Assembly (NCBI RefSeq): GCF_014490575.1
Contig: NZ_CP061033.1
Span: 248,001-312,000 of the forward strand
DNA from: Corynebacterium zhongnanshanii
GTDB taxonomy: Bacteria > Actinomycetota > Actinomycetes > Mycobacteriales > Mycobacteriaceae
DNA length: 64,000 nt
Reading direction: 5' to 3'
The notes below the pieces were generated by a model. The model did no database searches and had not been told where the DNA came from. It saw nothing but the letters and a program-made list of their open reading frames with translations. The position numbers and the translations under genes were made by a program. Below, in pieces: positions 26,073 through 35,728 of the stretch. Position 1 is the first letter of the stretch. Every line of letters starts with the position of its first letter.

Positions 26073-26624
26073 ATGACCACCCCACACGTGAATGACGAGA
26101 AGAAGACCCGGCTGGCCGAACTGGTGAAGGAGCTTGCCGTGGTGCACGGCCGCGTCACCCTGTCCAGCGGCAAGGAAGCCGACTACTACGTGGACTTGCG
26201 CCGCGCGACGCTGCACCGCGAGGCGTCTAAGCTCATCGGCGAGCTGCTGCGCGAACTCACGAGCGACTGGGACTACGCCCACGTGGGCGGCCTCACCCTG
26301 GGCGCGGACCCCGTGGCTACCGCCATCATGCACGCAGGTGACGGCGTGGATGCGTTCGTGGTGCGCAAGGAAGCGAAGAAGCACGGGATGCAGCGCCGAA
26401 TCGAGGGGCCGGATATTGAGGGGAAGAAGGTGCTGATCGTGGAGGACACCACCACGACCGGCAACTCGCCGCTGACGGCAGTGGCCGCGGCGAAGGAGGC
26501 CGGAGCCGTGGTGGTGGGAGTGGCTACCGTGGTGGATCGCGCGACCGGCGCGAAGGATGTCATTGAGGCTGAGGGTGTGGAGTATCGCTCGCTGCTGGGG
26601 TTGGAGGATCTGGGCCTGGCCTAG
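26073..26624 (+). CDS. pyrE: Orotate phosphoribosyltransferase
   Basis: A 183-residue type I phosphoribosyltransferase that joins orotate to PRPP in the fifth step of UMP synthesis. The PRPP-binding motif VLIVEDTTTTGNSPLTA is clear. The flexible-loop lysines appear in VRKEAKKHGMQRRIEG, and the N-terminal hood has VTLSSGKEADYYVDLR. The length is typical of actinobacterial PyrE. It is probably read together with the upstream membrane protein gene (21-base gap) and is followed by a repeat-filled gap. Confidence 0.95.
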   Translation: MTTPHVNDEKKTRLAELVKELAVVHGRVTLSSGKEADYYVDLRRATLHREASKLIGELLRELTSDWDYAHVGGLTLGADPVATAIMHAGDGVDAFVVRKEAKKHGMQRRIEGPDIEGKKVLIVEDTTTTGNSPLTAVAAAKEAGAVVVGVATVVDRATGAKDVIEAEGVEYRSLLGLEDLGLA

Positions 26625-26658
26625 GGTTTCATTGTCTGGGCTTCTGAGAACCGGCACT

Positions 26659-26723
26659 TTTATCGGTTTATCGGTTTATCGGCTCGTGAAGTTTTATCGG
26701 TTTATCGGTTTATCGGTTCGTGA
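26659..26723 (+). repeat. Duplicated 31-bp unit, each with three TTTATCGG octamers
   Basis: Units 26659-26689 and 26693-26723 differ at one base. Each is three consecutive TTTATCGG octamers followed by (C/T)TCGTGA. Six iteron-like octamers therefore sit within 65 bases downstream of pyrE. Confidence 0.85.
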
Positions 26724-26756
26724 TTGCGCCGGGTGAGCTAGGCGGCCCGTGGCCCT

Positions 26757-26792
26757 GACCCGCACAGCCACCCCGACCCGCACAGCCACCCC
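26757..26792 (+). repeat. Perfect 18-bp tandem duplication
   Basis: GACCCGCACAGCCACCCC occurs twice back to back (26757-26774 and 26775-26792), 60 bases before the SpoU methyltransferase start. It lies just beyond the TTTATCGG repeats in the same gap. Confidence 0.85.
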
Positions 26793-26852
26793 GCCTTGCC
26801 GACTGACTACGCTAAGGGTGGCCGAAAGCACAAGGCATGAGGAGTGGAAGAG

Positions 26853-27521
26853 ATGAGCGATCAGGACAAGCCGGGCCCCACGGAGTGGTTCCCGCATCCG
26901 GTGGGCGTGGGCCCGTGGGAGCAGCAGAACCCCGGCCAGCCTCGCCCGACGGACCCGCAGTACGACCCCGACCTGCTGGACAATGGCGATACCCGCAACG
27001 TGGTTGACGCGTACCGTTATTGGTCCCGCGATGCGATCGTCGCTGATATTGATACCCGACGCCACCAGCTCCACATCGCGATAGAGAACTTCGAAAATGA
27101 CTCGAATATTGGGACGGTCGTGCGCACCGCCAACGCTTTCGCGGTGGACACCGTGCATATCGTGGGGCGGCGGCGGTGGAACCGCCGCGGTGCAATGGTG
27201 ACGGACCGCTACCAGCACCTACAGCACCATGAGACGGTCAATGATGTGCTGGAGTTCGCGGCCCGCGAGGGGTTGACGGTCGTTGCCGTGGACAACATTC
27301 CGGGGTCTATTCCCCTGGAAACGGCGGAGCTTCCGGAGCGGTGCCTGCTGCTCTTCGGCCAGGAAGGCCCGGGAGTTACGCCGGAGGCTCAAGCGGCGGC
27401 CCGGATGACGGTGTCCATCGCGCAGTTCGGCTCCACGCGTTCCATCAACGCCGGTGTGGCTGCGGGTATCGCCATGCACGCGTGGATACGCGCGCATGCC
27501 GACTTGAATAAGGCCTGGTAA
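26853..27521 (+). CDS. TrmH/SpoU-family RNA 2'-O-methyltransferase
   Basis: A 222-residue SPOUT methyltransferase. The three family motifs are NFENDSNIGTVVRTANAF (motif 1), LLLFGQEGPGVTPEA (motif 2) and TRSINAGVAAGIAMHAW (motif 3). Together they form the knotted S-adenosylmethionine site. The N-terminal ~65 residues are hydrophilic and proline-rich (PHPVGVGPWEQQ). Start ATG 26853 has GGAG eight bases upstream, and an in-frame GTG at 26844 is less likely. The RNA target (tRNA or 23S rRNA) cannot be told from sequence. Confidence 0.88.
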   Translation: MSDQDKPGPTEWFPHPVGVGPWEQQNPGQPRPTDPQYDPDLLDNGDTRNVVDAYRYWSRDAIVADIDTRRHQLHIAIENFENDSNIGTVVRTANAFAVDTVHIVGRRRWNRRGAMVTDRYQHLQHHETVNDVLEFAAREGLTVVAVDNIPGSIPLETAELPERCLLLFGQEGPGVTPEAQAAARMTVSIAQFGSTRSINAGVAAGIAMHAWIRAHADLNKAW

Positions 27522-27700
27522 ACCCCGACCCTCGCGCCGTGACGATGGTGAAGAATCAGGTTTCGTACCGTGGACCCACTTGTAGGCACCTCCGGTGTTC
27601 ACACAGATCAGATGTTTGCCGCGCTTGTTTGCCGCGCTGGTGGAGGACGCGCCGGACGGTGGCAGAAATCCAGTGACCTCAGGCACAATTGAATATTGTG

Positions 27701-28861
27701 ATGCACAACGCCAAGGAACAATGGGACCACCGGGCCGACCTCTCAGAACAGGCGGTCGTCGACCGTCACCTCTCCTCGCTGTGGAGAATCCCGGGCACCT
27801 CCCTTGGCGTGATCGCCTGGCCGCCCACGACCAGGGATAAGCTCTTCGTCCGCTGGCACTACTGGTGGCAGGCACACCTGCTGGACAACATGGTGGATGC
27901 GGCGACTCGCCGCCCCACCAAGGCGCGCCTGAACCGCATCCGCCGACAGATCCGCGGCATCAAGGTGCGCAACCTCTCCAAGCTCACGGCCAACCACTAC
28001 TACGATGACAAGGCCTGGCTGGCCCTGGCTCTCGGGCGTGTGGCGGACATGCAGAAGCTGGGCGATCCGCGCGGCCGCACCGAGCTGATCGACAACATCT
28101 ACGACGGCGTGGACTCCCTCACCGGAGTGCTGCCGTGGCGCACCAATGAAACCTTCTACAACACCCCCACGAACGGGCCCGCCGCCATCATCGCCGCCCG
28201 CAACGGCAACCTGGAGCTGGCCGAAACGCTGGTGGACTGGACCTTCGACCACCTGATTAACGACGACGGCCTGGTGATGGACGGCATGCGTATGCGCATG
28301 CACGGCCCGGAGATCGTCACTGCGATCCACCCCTACTGTCAGGGCGTGATGCTGGGTGCCCTGGTGGAGTTGGCCAACGCGCAACGCCGCGCCGCCGGAG
28401 TGCAGCCCGGCGAGGTGTCCGACGTGGGGATGAAGCACATCACCCGTGCCCACGGACTGGTGCAGGCCATCGCCGATACACGCACAACCGACGACGGAGT
28501 CTTGCATTTCCAGACGGGTGGCGGCGACGGCGGCCTGTTCAACGGAATCTTGGTGCGGTACTTAACTGTGGTGGCGAACGCTTTGGCGTCGTCGGGTCAT
28601 CAATCGGATCAGGCACGAGCGCAAGCACGACAGATGGTGCTGCAGACAGCAGAATCGGCGTGGCGGTACCGCCTGGAGATTGATGGGCTGCCGGTATTCG
28701 GCGCGGATTGGACGAAGGACGCGGTGATGCCACAGTCCGGCGGACTCGTGGGGTCCACCATCGCCGGTGCGGTCAGCAGTTCCGATATTGCAGAGCGGGA
28801 TATGTCCGTGCAGCTGTCCGGCTGGATGCTGATGGAGGCCGCGGTCAGGCTGTGGGATTAG
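27701..28861 (+). CDS. Glycoside hydrolase family 76 protein
   Basis: A 386-residue protein resembling GH76 (endo-alpha-1,6-mannanase-like, alpha/alpha barrel). Family features are VRWHYWWQAHLLDNMVDA, HYYDDKAWLALALGRV, the PWRTNETFYNTPTNGPAAI segment and LINDDGLVMDGM. No signal peptide is seen, so it would act in the cytosol or be exported by another route. The ATG at 27701 is favoured. No clear ribosome binding site precedes it, so a leaderless mRNA is possible. Alpha-1,6-mannan occurs in corynebacterial lipomannan, which makes glycan turnover plausible but not proven. Confidence 0.8.
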   Translation: MHNAKEQWDHRADLSEQAVVDRHLSSLWRIPGTSLGVIAWPPTTRDKLFVRWHYWWQAHLLDNMVDAATRRPTKARLNRIRRQIRGIKVRNLSKLTANHYYDDKAWLALALGRVADMQKLGDPRGRTELIDNIYDGVDSLTGVLPWRTNETFYNTPTNGPAAIIAARNGNLELAETLVDWTFDHLINDDGLVMDGMRMRMHGPEIVTAIHPYCQGVMLGALVELANAQRRAAGVQPGEVSDVGMKHITRAHGLVQAIADTRTTDDGVLHFQTGGGDGGLFNGILVRYLTVVANALASSGHQSDQARAQARQMVLQTAESAWRYRLEIDGLPVFGADWTKDAVMPQSGGLVGSTIAGAVSSSDIAERDMSVQLSGWMLMEAAVRLWD

Positions 28862-28895
28862 GCTGCGTATCGGGCAATCACGCGGCATAGAAAAG

Positions 28896-28911
28896 CCCCC
28901 AAAGGCGGGGG
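28896..28911 (-). terminator. Possible short GC hairpin after the GH76 gene
   Basis: CCCCC-AAAGGC-GGGGG lies 35 bases after the GH76 stop, flanked by A-runs on both sides. The minus strand therefore ends in CTTTTCT. On the plus strand there is no T-run. A weak call. Confidence 0.35.
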
Positions 28912-29044
28912 AAAACCCACACGCGGGGATGCCGGCAGCAACATTAAATGGGTAAACAAGGCATAATCGGATAGCGAAAACCTAACTTTTCCCGACCAGA
29001 CATGACCCGTGGGCGAAACCCGCGGAGCAAGGTGAGGACACACT

Positions 29045-30076
29045 ATGCCTATTGCAACCCCAGACGTCTACCGCGACATGCTGGACAAGGCCAAGGAAGA
29101 CGGCTTCGCTTACCCAGCCATCAACTGCACCTCCTCCGAAACCATCAACGCAGCGCTGAAGGGCTTCGCTGATGCGGAATCCGATGGAATTATCCAGTTC
29201 TCCATCGGTGGTGCGGAGTTCGGCTCCGGACTGAACGTCAAGAACAAGGTTGCAGGAGCCTGCGCACTGGCAGCGTTCGCTCACGAGGCCGCCAAGCACT
29301 ATGGCGTGAACGTTGCTCTGCACACCGACCACTGCCAGAAGGAAGTGCTGGACGACTTCGTCCGTCCCCTGATCGACATCTCCCAGAAGCGTGTCGACGC
29401 CGGCGAGCTGCCACTGTTCCAGTCCCACATGTGGGACGGTTCCGCCGTGCCGATCGACGAGAACCTGGAGATTGCGCAGGAGCTGCTGGAGAAGTCCCGC
29501 AAGGCCAACATCATCCTCGAGGTGGAAATCGGCGTGGTCGGCGGTGAAGAAGACGGCGTGGAGGCCAAGGCTGGCGCGAACCTGTACACCACGGAAGAGG
29601 ACTTCCTGAAGACCATCGACGCCCTCGGCACCGGTGACAAGGGCCGCTACCTGCTGGCCGCCACCTTCGGAAACGTCCACGGCGTATACAAGCCAGGCAA
29701 CGTGAAGCTGCGCCCAGAGGTCCTGGACATGGGCCAGAAGGCCGCCGCCAAGAAGCTGGGTCTGGCCGAGGGTGCCCAGCCTTTCGACTTCGTGTTCCAC
29801 GGCGGATCCGGCTCCGAGAAGGAGAAGATCGAGGAGTCCCTGCGCTACGGCGTGATCAAGATGAACGTGGACACCGACACGCAGTACGCGTTCAGCCGCC
29901 CTGTGGCTGGCCACATGTTCGATAACTACGACGGCGTGCTGAAGGTCGACGGCGAGGTGGGCAACAAGAAGGCTTATGACCCACGCTCCTACCTGAAGAA
30001 GGCAGAAGAGGCCATGTCCGTGCGCGTTGTGGAGGCCTGCCAGGACCTTCACTCTGCTGGTACGTCCCTGAAGTAA
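29045..30076 (+). CDS. fba: Fructose-bisphosphate aldolase, class II
   Basis: A 343-residue zinc-dependent aldolase that splits fructose 1,6-bisphosphate in glycolysis and runs in reverse in gluconeogenesis. Zinc and substrate motifs are NVALHTDHCQKEV, LEVEIGVVGGEEDGV, TFGNVHGVYKPGNVKL and FVFHGGSGSEKE. The C-terminal NVDTDTQYAF is typical of the class IIa long form. AAGGTGAGGA lies upstream, and CATAAT near 28963 could be its -10 element. Strong codon bias fits a highly expressed housekeeping gene. Confidence 0.97.
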   Translation: MPIATPDVYRDMLDKAKEDGFAYPAINCTSSETINAALKGFADAESDGIIQFSIGGAEFGSGLNVKNKVAGACALAAFAHEAAKHYGVNVALHTDHCQKEVLDDFVRPLIDISQKRVDAGELPLFQSHMWDGSAVPIDENLEIAQELLEKSRKANIILEVEIGVVGGEEDGVEAKAGANLYTTEEDFLKTIDALGTGDKGRYLLAATFGNVHGVYKPGNVKLRPEVLDMGQKAAAKKLGLAEGAQPFDFVFHGGSGSEKEKIEESLRYGVIKMNVDTDTQYAFSRPVAGHMFDNYDGVLKVDGEVGNKKAYDPRSYLKKAEEAMSVRVVEACQDLHSAGTSLK

Positions 30077-30119
30077 AACCCGCACAACCCTGCGTGAAGC
30101 GGTTATACTTCCAAGTGTG

Positions 30120-31160
30120 ATGAGACCGCCCCAGCTAGCGCGCAGCCGAACGATCATCGGCGCGATCCTGGCTGTGGGCGGTCTTGTGTGGACCTCCACC
30201 GCCTTGTGGCCCAAGGCCACCGAGGTGCTGCCGGGCTTGCCGGCGTTGCAGGCCAGTGCCTTCGTGGGCGGCATCCTGGCCGTCTTTGGCCTTGCGCTGA
30301 TTGTCCGCGCGCGCCGGGCACTCGCCGTGCTGGCGGTGATGGTGTTGGTGGTGGTGATCGCCCCACGCATCGGCACCCTGAACTGGTTCGGCCCGGACCC
30401 GAACGTGCGCGTGATGGCGCTCAATACCGCTCTGGGGAATGCCGACGACGGAGCCATCGTCGATAGACTTCGCGAACTCCAGCCGGATCTTGTGTCCCTC
30501 TCGGAGACCACCCCGGATGAGATCCGGCGCGTGACCGCCGCCACGGGCTTCGTGGCGATGAGTAACGCAGAGCCGGGAAGCGGCGGCGCTGACGGTGTGG
30601 TGCTTCTGGCCAACCCGGACGGGCGCCTGGCGTCCCTGGTCACGCAGGCAGAGAAGGTGGACCCGGAGAAGAAGCCCGAGGCGAATCACGAGTACGCCGA
30701 TGTGGCCCGGGATGCCGACGTCACCCGTTTCCAAATGCCCACCGTGTACACGCCCAGCTGGCATTTCCGCGGCAGCCGGGCGGGTGCCGTGGCCGAAGTT
30801 CCCGTGACGTTCGCCGGCGTGCACGTGGTGGCCCCCGTGGGTTCAGAGGACCGCAAGGCCTGGGACGAGGAACTGGAAGGGCTGCAGTCCTGGACGGCGC
30901 AGCGCAACCGCACCACCGACGTGGTGCTGATGGGAGACTTCAACGCCACCCGCTGGCACCCGCGCATGAGGGACTTCAGCAACACCACGGACTGCACGGG
31001 GCATGCGGCGGCGCGCCCCACGTGGCCGGCCTTCGCGCCGGTGATCCGCCTGGATCACATCCTCACCACCGGATCCTGTGGGGAGGCGGGCACATTCCGC
31101 GTCAGCGGCACGGACCACCTGGGAGTGTGGGCCGACATCGCGTTCCGGAAGAAGGACTAA
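30120..31160 (+). CDS. Membrane-anchored endonuclease/exonuclease/phosphatase family protein
   Basis: A 346-residue protein with three N-terminal membrane helices (IIGAILAVGGLVWTSTALW, ASAFVGGILAVFGLALIV, LAVLAVMVLVVVIAP). An extracellular EEP (DNase I-like) domain follows. Catalytic landmarks are VMALNTALGNAD, LVSLSETT, LMGDFNATRWHP and the final GTDHLGVWAD. Such proteins cleave phosphodiesters of lipid, nucleotide or nucleic acid outside the cell. The start overlaps a GTG (GTGATG), and TATACT ten bases upstream suggests a very short leader. Possibly cotranscribed with the FUSC gene 35 bases downstream. Confidence 0.85.
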   Translation: MRPPQLARSRTIIGAILAVGGLVWTSTALWPKATEVLPGLPALQASAFVGGILAVFGLALIVRARRALAVLAVMVLVVVIAPRIGTLNWFGPDPNVRVMALNTALGNADDGAIVDRLRELQPDLVSLSETTPDEIRRVTAATGFVAMSNAEPGSGGADGVVLLANPDGRLASLVTQAEKVDPEKKPEANHEYADVARDADVTRFQMPTVYTPSWHFRGSRAGAVAEVPVTFAGVHVVAPVGSEDRKAWDEELEGLQSWTAQRNRTTDVVLMGDFNATRWHPRMRDFSNTTDCTGHAAARPTWPAFAPVIRLDHILTTGSCGEAGTFRVSGTDHLGVWADIAFRKKD

Positions 31161-31195
31161 CTGGGCTGTAGGACCCAGATGGCACAATGTAGAGC

Positions 31196-32458
31196 ATGAG
31201 CACGCACAAGCACAGTAGCTGGGACGAATCACGGCGCAACGATCCCGTGGATCCCTCGTCCCGTGCTGCTCGGCTGCGCCGTTTCATCCGCTCCAGCGCG
31301 CCGGGCGTGCGCAGTGCCGCGCAAACGCTCACGCGCCAGTGGCCGAAGCGCGGCGCGATGCGCGTGCGGGAGAAGTTCATCTTCGCGCTGCAGGCAGCCA
31401 TCGCGGCGGCGCTGGCCTTACTGATCGCGGAGAACGTGTTCGGCCACGAGAATGCGTTTTTCGCCCCGATGGCCGCCGTCATCAGCTTGGGCGTGTCCGC
31501 CGGGCGGCGAACCCGGCGAACCTTCGAGCTCACGCTGGGCGTGGCCGTGGGCATCGGCATTGGTGACGTGGTCATCGGCCTCATCGGAGGTGGCTATTGG
31601 CAGGTCAGCCTGGTGGTGTTCTTAGGCATCATCATCGCCAGCTTCGTGGACAAAGGCGTGATTGTTGCCACCCAGTCGGCGAACACGGGCGTGCTGATCG
31701 CCACGCTGATCCCGCCGGGCTCGGAGGACACGTGGGGACGTATGATCGACGCCCTAGTGGGCGGTCTCCTCGGCATCCTGGTCATGGCCCTGATTCCCAA
31801 TTCACCGCTGCGCCCCGCGCGCCACGTGATGTCTGAGCTGCTCGCCAAGGCGGCCCTGGTGCTGGATGACGTGGCCACCGGGATGAAACGCATGGACTAC
31901 GGGTTGATCGAGGAAGCCCTGCAGCAGGCCCGCGGCACCCAAGCCGCGGTGAACAACATGCTGAACCAGGCCGGCGGCGGCGCGGAAATGGTGGCGGTCA
32001 GTCCGCTGTATTGGAACGCCAAGCGGCACACCCGCACCATGAACCGCACGCTGGGGCCGGTGGATAACACGATGCGTAACACGCGGGTGCTTGCCCGGCG
32101 CGCGGTGGTGATGGTGTCCGATGGGGTGGAGCCCACGCCCGCGATGCACTCCATCTTGAGCGAGCTGGCCAATGAAATTGGCCACCTCTCGGCGGTCTTT
32201 TCCGAAGGGGGGACCCGCGGCACGCGCCGGGAGTCCGTCGAGATTCCAGAGATCGTCCGGAACTTGCAGCGCCTGGCCGGCCAGTGCACCCTGGACGTGG
32301 CCGAGGGCACGGGGCTGTCCGGCACCGTGGTGTTGGCGCAGATCCGGTCCATCATCGTGGACACGCTGGAGGTGTGCGGCTACTCCCACGAATCGGCGAT
32401 GGCAGCCCTGGCGCCCACGGTGGAGAGCCCCTCCGTGCCGCCGGAAGTGTGGGACTAG
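31196..32458 (+). CDS. FUSC/aromatic acid exporter family membrane protein
   Basis: A 420-residue protein. A basic N-terminal cytosolic segment leads into about six helices (FALQAAIAAALALLIAENVF, FFAPMAAVISLGVS, VVFLGIIIASFVDKG, LVGGLLGILVMALIP). The C-terminal ~220 residues are cytosolic. The motif ENAFFAPMAAVISLG followed by GRRTRRTFELTLGVAVGI is the FUSC signature, so it probably exports an organic acid. Its TAG stop shares the palindrome CTAG (32455-32458) with the stop of the convergent gene. Confidence 0.85.
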   Translation: MSTHKHSSWDESRRNDPVDPSSRAARLRRFIRSSAPGVRSAAQTLTRQWPKRGAMRVREKFIFALQAAIAAALALLIAENVFGHENAFFAPMAAVISLGVSAGRRTRRTFELTLGVAVGIGIGDVVIGLIGGGYWQVSLVVFLGIIIASFVDKGVIVATQSANTGVLIATLIPPGSEDTWGRMIDALVGGLLGILVMALIPNSPLRPARHVMSELLAKAALVLDDVATGMKRMDYGLIEEALQQARGTQAAVNNMLNQAGGGAEMVAVSPLYWNAKRHTRTMNRTLGPVDNTMRNTRVLARRAVVMVSDGVEPTPAMHSILSELANEIGHLSAVFSEGGTRGTRRESVEIPEIVRNLQRLAGQCTLDVAEGTGLSGTVVLAQIRSIIVDTLEVCGYSHESAMAALAPTVESPSVPPEVWD

Positions 32459-33408
32459 CGGTTGAAGGTCACGAACTGTCCATCGCGCAGGTGGCGATAG
32501 AACGTCACCGAGGTGAGCGGCCGCGGATGCGGCACCCCATCGCGCGTGACCTGCATATCCAGGCCGCCGGCCTGCAGTGCACGGCCCGAGGTAACCGTGG
32601 GTTGCGCACGCTCCGCCCGTGCACGGGCCGACAGGCTGGAGAACAGTCGGGACCAGGACAGCCGAGGAATCAGTGGCTTCCGAGGTGTGGCCACAAGGCC
32701 CGGAGCCGTGGCCGTGGGCACCATCGTCACACCATTGTTGAAGCCCCCGAGATCATGGGCAGGACCATACGCAGACGCGCCCTCAGCGTCTTCAGCTCCC
32801 TGAGCTCCCAGGTGGTTGTAGATGGTCTTACTGTCCACGATCACTTCACCGATCAGCTCTGCGGCCTCCCCATCCGCATTCATCGGCCCGGTGATCTGGG
32901 CCTTCGCCAACGTCACCAGGCCATGATCGTCGCGGATCACTGGATGTGGCGTGGCCGGAGCCGTCACCACAGTAGTCACTAATTGTGCGAGAGCCTCCTC
33001 GGATGCGTCCACATCGATGCCCCAGGCGCGAGCCACATCAGAGTCCTGAACAGGGAGGTAGGCAACCTCCACCCACAACGCGTCGATACGCATCAGTTTG
33101 GTGACCACAGCGGACAGTGCGGCGTCGGTTCCAGAGACAACGATGCGCACCGGCTCGCTGACAGTATGCGGATCAGGTTGCGGGGCACCCAGGTGGGCAA
33201 CGTCGGGCTGCGCGGCAATCTCATCCAGCGACGGCGTGGAGCCCACCACAAAACGCTCCGGGATGGAATCCAGGAACTTCAACTCGGAACGCGTGGGGAT
33301 CTCTGCCGTTTCTCGGACCTCGACATCCGACGGGAAAGACGGGGCGAGGCGAGCATGGCGCTGCTGGGCCGCCGCACCGCAATTGAGCAACAACAACATG
33401 ACTCCCAC
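32455..33408 (-). CDS. Secreted or membrane-anchored hypothetical protein next to purA
   Basis: About 317 residues from a GTG at 33408. The start is uncertain, because the frame stays open to a GTG at 33519 and a TTG at 33426 would give a more classical signal peptide. A short hydrophobic segment (IVGVMLLLLNCGAAA) suggests export. The mature part contains two beta-rich stretches (EPVRIVVSGTDAALSAVVTKLMRIDALWVEVAY and DSKTIYNHLGAQ) and ends with TSVTFYRHLRDGQFVTFNR. No known domain is recognised. It is divergent from purA. Its stop overlaps that of the FUSC gene by the CTAG tetramer. Confidence 0.6.
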   Translation of the reverse strand: MGVMLLLLNCGAAAQQRHARLAPSFPSDVEVRETAEIPTRSELKFLDSIPERFVVGSTPSLDEIAAQPDVAHLGAPQPDPHTVSEPVRIVVSGTDAALSAVVTKLMRIDALWVEVAYLPVQDSDVARAWGIDVDASEEALAQLVTTVVTAPATPHPVIRDDHGLVTLAKAQITGPMNADGEAAELIGEVIVDSKTIYNHLGAQGAEDAEGASAYGPAHDLGGFNNGVTMVPTATAPGLVATPRKPLIPRLSWSRLFSSLSARARAERAQPTVTSGRALQAGGLDMQVTRDGVPHPRPLTSVTFYRHLRDGQFVTFNR

Positions 33409-33599
33409 AATAGCGCCCGGACGCAAGGGGTCGGCCGCGACAGTGCCGCGGGGCTTAACACCGCTGGACGTGCAAGTCTTGCTAAAATACCAAGACGTAC
33501 AGGCGGGACACGTGTGCACTCACAGATCATGCGCGCACGTCCGCACAGGCATGCCCAGACATGCCCACATACGACAAAACTTATAAGGATGAGCCCAAC

Positions 33600-34889
33600 A
33601 TGGCAGCAATCATCGTCGTCGGAGCCCAATGGGGAGACGAAGGTAAAGGCAAAGCAACCGATATCCTCGGCGGACAAGTCGACTACGTCGTCAAGCCCAA
33701 CGGCGGCAACAACGCAGGTCACACCGTTGTTGTTGGTGGAGAGAAGTACGAACTGAAGCTCCTGCCAGCCGGTGTGCTCTCCGAAAATGCAACGCCCATC
33801 ATCGGCAACGGCTGCGTGGTGAACCTCGAAGCCCTCTTCGAGGAAATCGACGGTCTGGAAGCACGCGGCGCCAAGGCCTCGCGCGTGCGCGTCTCTGCCA
33901 ACGCGCAGCTCGTCGCGCCGTACCACGTTGCCATCGACCGCGTGGCGGAGCGTTTCCTGGGCAAGCGAGCCATCGGCACCACCGGCCGTGGCATCGGCCC
34001 CACCTACGCTGATAAGGTCTCCCGCGTGGGCATCCGCGCGCAGGACCTGCTGGATGAATCCATCCTGCGACAGAAGATCGAATCCGCCCTGGACCAGAAG
34101 AACCAGATCCTGGTGAAGATCTACAACCGCAAGGCCGTGGACGTGGACGACGTGGTGGAGTACTTCATGGGCTACGCCGAGCGCCTGAAGCCCATGCTGA
34201 TCGACGCTACCTACGAGCTGAACAAGGGCCTCGACGAGGGCAAGCACGTGCTGATGGAGGGCGGCCAGGCGACGATGCTGGACGTGGACCACGGCACTTA
34301 CCCGTTCGTGACGTCCTCCAACCCCACCACCGGTGGCGCGTGCGTGGGATCCGGCATCGGCCCCACGCGCATCACCGCGTCGCTGGGTATCATCAAGGCC
34401 TACACCACCCGCGTGGGTGCCGGCCCATTCCCCACGGAGCTGTTCGACAAGTGGGGCGAGTTCCTGCAGACCACAGGCGGCGAGGTGGGTGTGAACACCG
34501 GACGTACCCGACGCTGCGGTTGGTATGACAGCGTGATCGCCCGCTACGCCTCCCGCGTGAACGGCTTCACGGACTACTTCCTGACCAAGCTGGACGTGCT
34601 GACGGGCATCGGCGAGATCCCGATTTGTGTGGCCTACGACGTGGACGGCGTGCGTCACGACGAGATGCCGATGACGCAGACGGAGTTCCACCACGCCACC
34701 CCGATCTACGAAACCATGCCCGCATGGGACGAGGACATCACCGGGTGCCGGACCTTCGACGAGCTTCCTGAGAAGGCGCAGGCCTACGTCAAGCGCCTGG
34801 AGGAGCTGTCCGGCTGCCGCATCTCCTACATCGGTGTGGGCCCAGGCCGCGACCAGACGATCGTCATCAACGACGTGCTGGAGAGCTAG
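33600..34889 (+). CDS. purA: Adenylosuccinate synthetase
   Basis: A 429-residue enzyme that makes adenylosuccinate from IMP, aspartate and GTP, the first committed step to AMP. The N-terminal GTP loop [13 protein letters not shown], the [11 protein letters not shown] segment, [17 protein letters not shown] and the C-terminal [11 protein letters not shown] are all invariant family motifs. ATG 33600 follows AAGGATGAG; in-frame codons back to 33561 lack family similarity. A TAAAAT -10-like hexamer lies near 33484. Its stop shares the CTAG tetramer (34886-34889) with the convergent lipoprotein gene. Confidence 0.97.
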   Translation: MAAIIVVGAQWGDEGKGKATDILGGQVDYVVKPNGGNNAGHTVVVGGEKYELKLLPAGVLSENATPIIGNGCVVNLEALFEEIDGLEARGAKASRVRVSANAQLVAPYHVAIDRVAERFLGKRAIGTTGRGIGPTYADKVSRVGIRAQDLLDESILRQKIESALDQKNQILVKIYNRKAVDVDDVVEYFMGYAERLKPMLIDATYELNKGLDEGKHVLMEGGQATMLDVDHGTYPFVTSSNPTTGGACVGSGIGPTRITASLGIIKAYTTRVGAGPFPTELFDKWGEFLQTTGGEVGVNTGRTRRCGWYDSVIARYASRVNGFTDYFLTKLDVLTGIGEIPICVAYDVDGVRHDEMPMTQTEFHHATPIYETMPAWDEDITGCRTFDELPEKAQAYVKRLEELSGCRISYIGVGPGRDQTIVINDVLES

Positions 34890-35659
34890 CGCGCCTTAAA
34901 GTCCACCACGATCCGCGGCGGCCCGTCGAGGTATGTCACGGAGTAGGGGACCTTGCGCGTGAGCCCGATGACGAACTGCGACCGGGCCTCGAACTGGCCG
35001 GCGTAGTTCACCTCGGTCACCACGGCGTCCCGCGGTTCGCCGTCGCCTGTGGTCGTCCCTGGATGCACCCCAGGCTTCAGCACTGTGCGCCCGTCCTGCC
35101 GGGCCGCTTCCTCCAGGTCGATGGGCGTCATCTCCACCCCGAGGTCCAGCGCGTACTGCCCCGCAACGTCAATGGGATGCCCCGAGGCCTGGTGCGCGGC
35201 GGTCGTCCCCAGCCGCGTGTACCACCCCGCAGGCCCCGACCCCTCGAGCTCGATGACCACCCGATCGAAGCCGTCGTGGTGCCCCACCCGCACCGCCACG
35301 GGCCTTACATTGGACCCGGCCGCGGGGTGCTGGGTGCGGTCGTCGAGGGATGCCTCGCCCATCATGGTCGCGCCGGGCTTGTCCGTATCCGTCTTAGCTT
35401 GATCCGACGCCACCTCGCCCGATCCTTTCCCGTCCCGCGTCGTGGTGGTCGCTGTCTGCGTCGCTGTCTGGGTGTGCGTTTGCGTGTGTGTCCGCGACTC
35501 GGTGACGGTGCTGGTGGCTCCGCCGCTCGAACTGCCGCCCGCACCGTCACCCGAACCGTTACTACTGCACGCTCCCGCCAGCAGCGCCGCCCCCATGAGC
35601 GCCGCGGCCACACCCCTGCGCGCCCACCTGCTGTGTCTTCTTACTTCATGGCCCGTCAT
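34886..35659 (-). CDS. AMIN-like domain lipoprotein
   Basis: A 257-residue exported lipoprotein. It has a basic N-terminus, the hydrophobic [16 protein letters not shown] and a lipobox with Cys31. A Ser/Thr/Gly-rich linker follows, with tandem THTQ/TATQ units (residues ~55-75). The C-terminal ~160 residues ([25 protein letters not shown] to [12 protein letters not shown]) match the AMIN-like domain seen in actinobacterial envelope proteins. It probably binds a cell-wall glycan or partner protein. Monocistronic and convergent with purA. Confidence 0.82.
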   Translation of the reverse strand: MTGHEVRRHSRWARRGVAAALMGAALLAGACSSNGSGDGAGGSSSGGATSTVTESRTHTQTHTQTATQTATTTTRDGKGSGEVASDQAKTDTDKPGATMMGEASLDDRTQHPAAGSNVRPVAVRVGHHDGFDRVVIELEGSGPAGWYTRLGTTAAHQASGHPIDVAGQYALDLGVEMTPIDLEEAARQDGRTVLKPGVHPGTTTGDGEPRDAVVTEVNYAGQFEARSQFVIGLTRKVPYSVTYLDGPPRIVVDFKAR

Positions 35660-35728
35660 GCCGCCATTCTACGTGCGCACTGCCCCGACCGCGCCCGACC
35701 GCGCCCGCCCGCGACTACGCTGGAACCC

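Noticed and set aside
35063-35728. N-terminal extension of the nucleoside hydrolase by ~220 residues
   Set aside because: The extension is antisense to the AMIN-like lipoprotein gene, and the hydrolase fold begins directly after ATG 35729.
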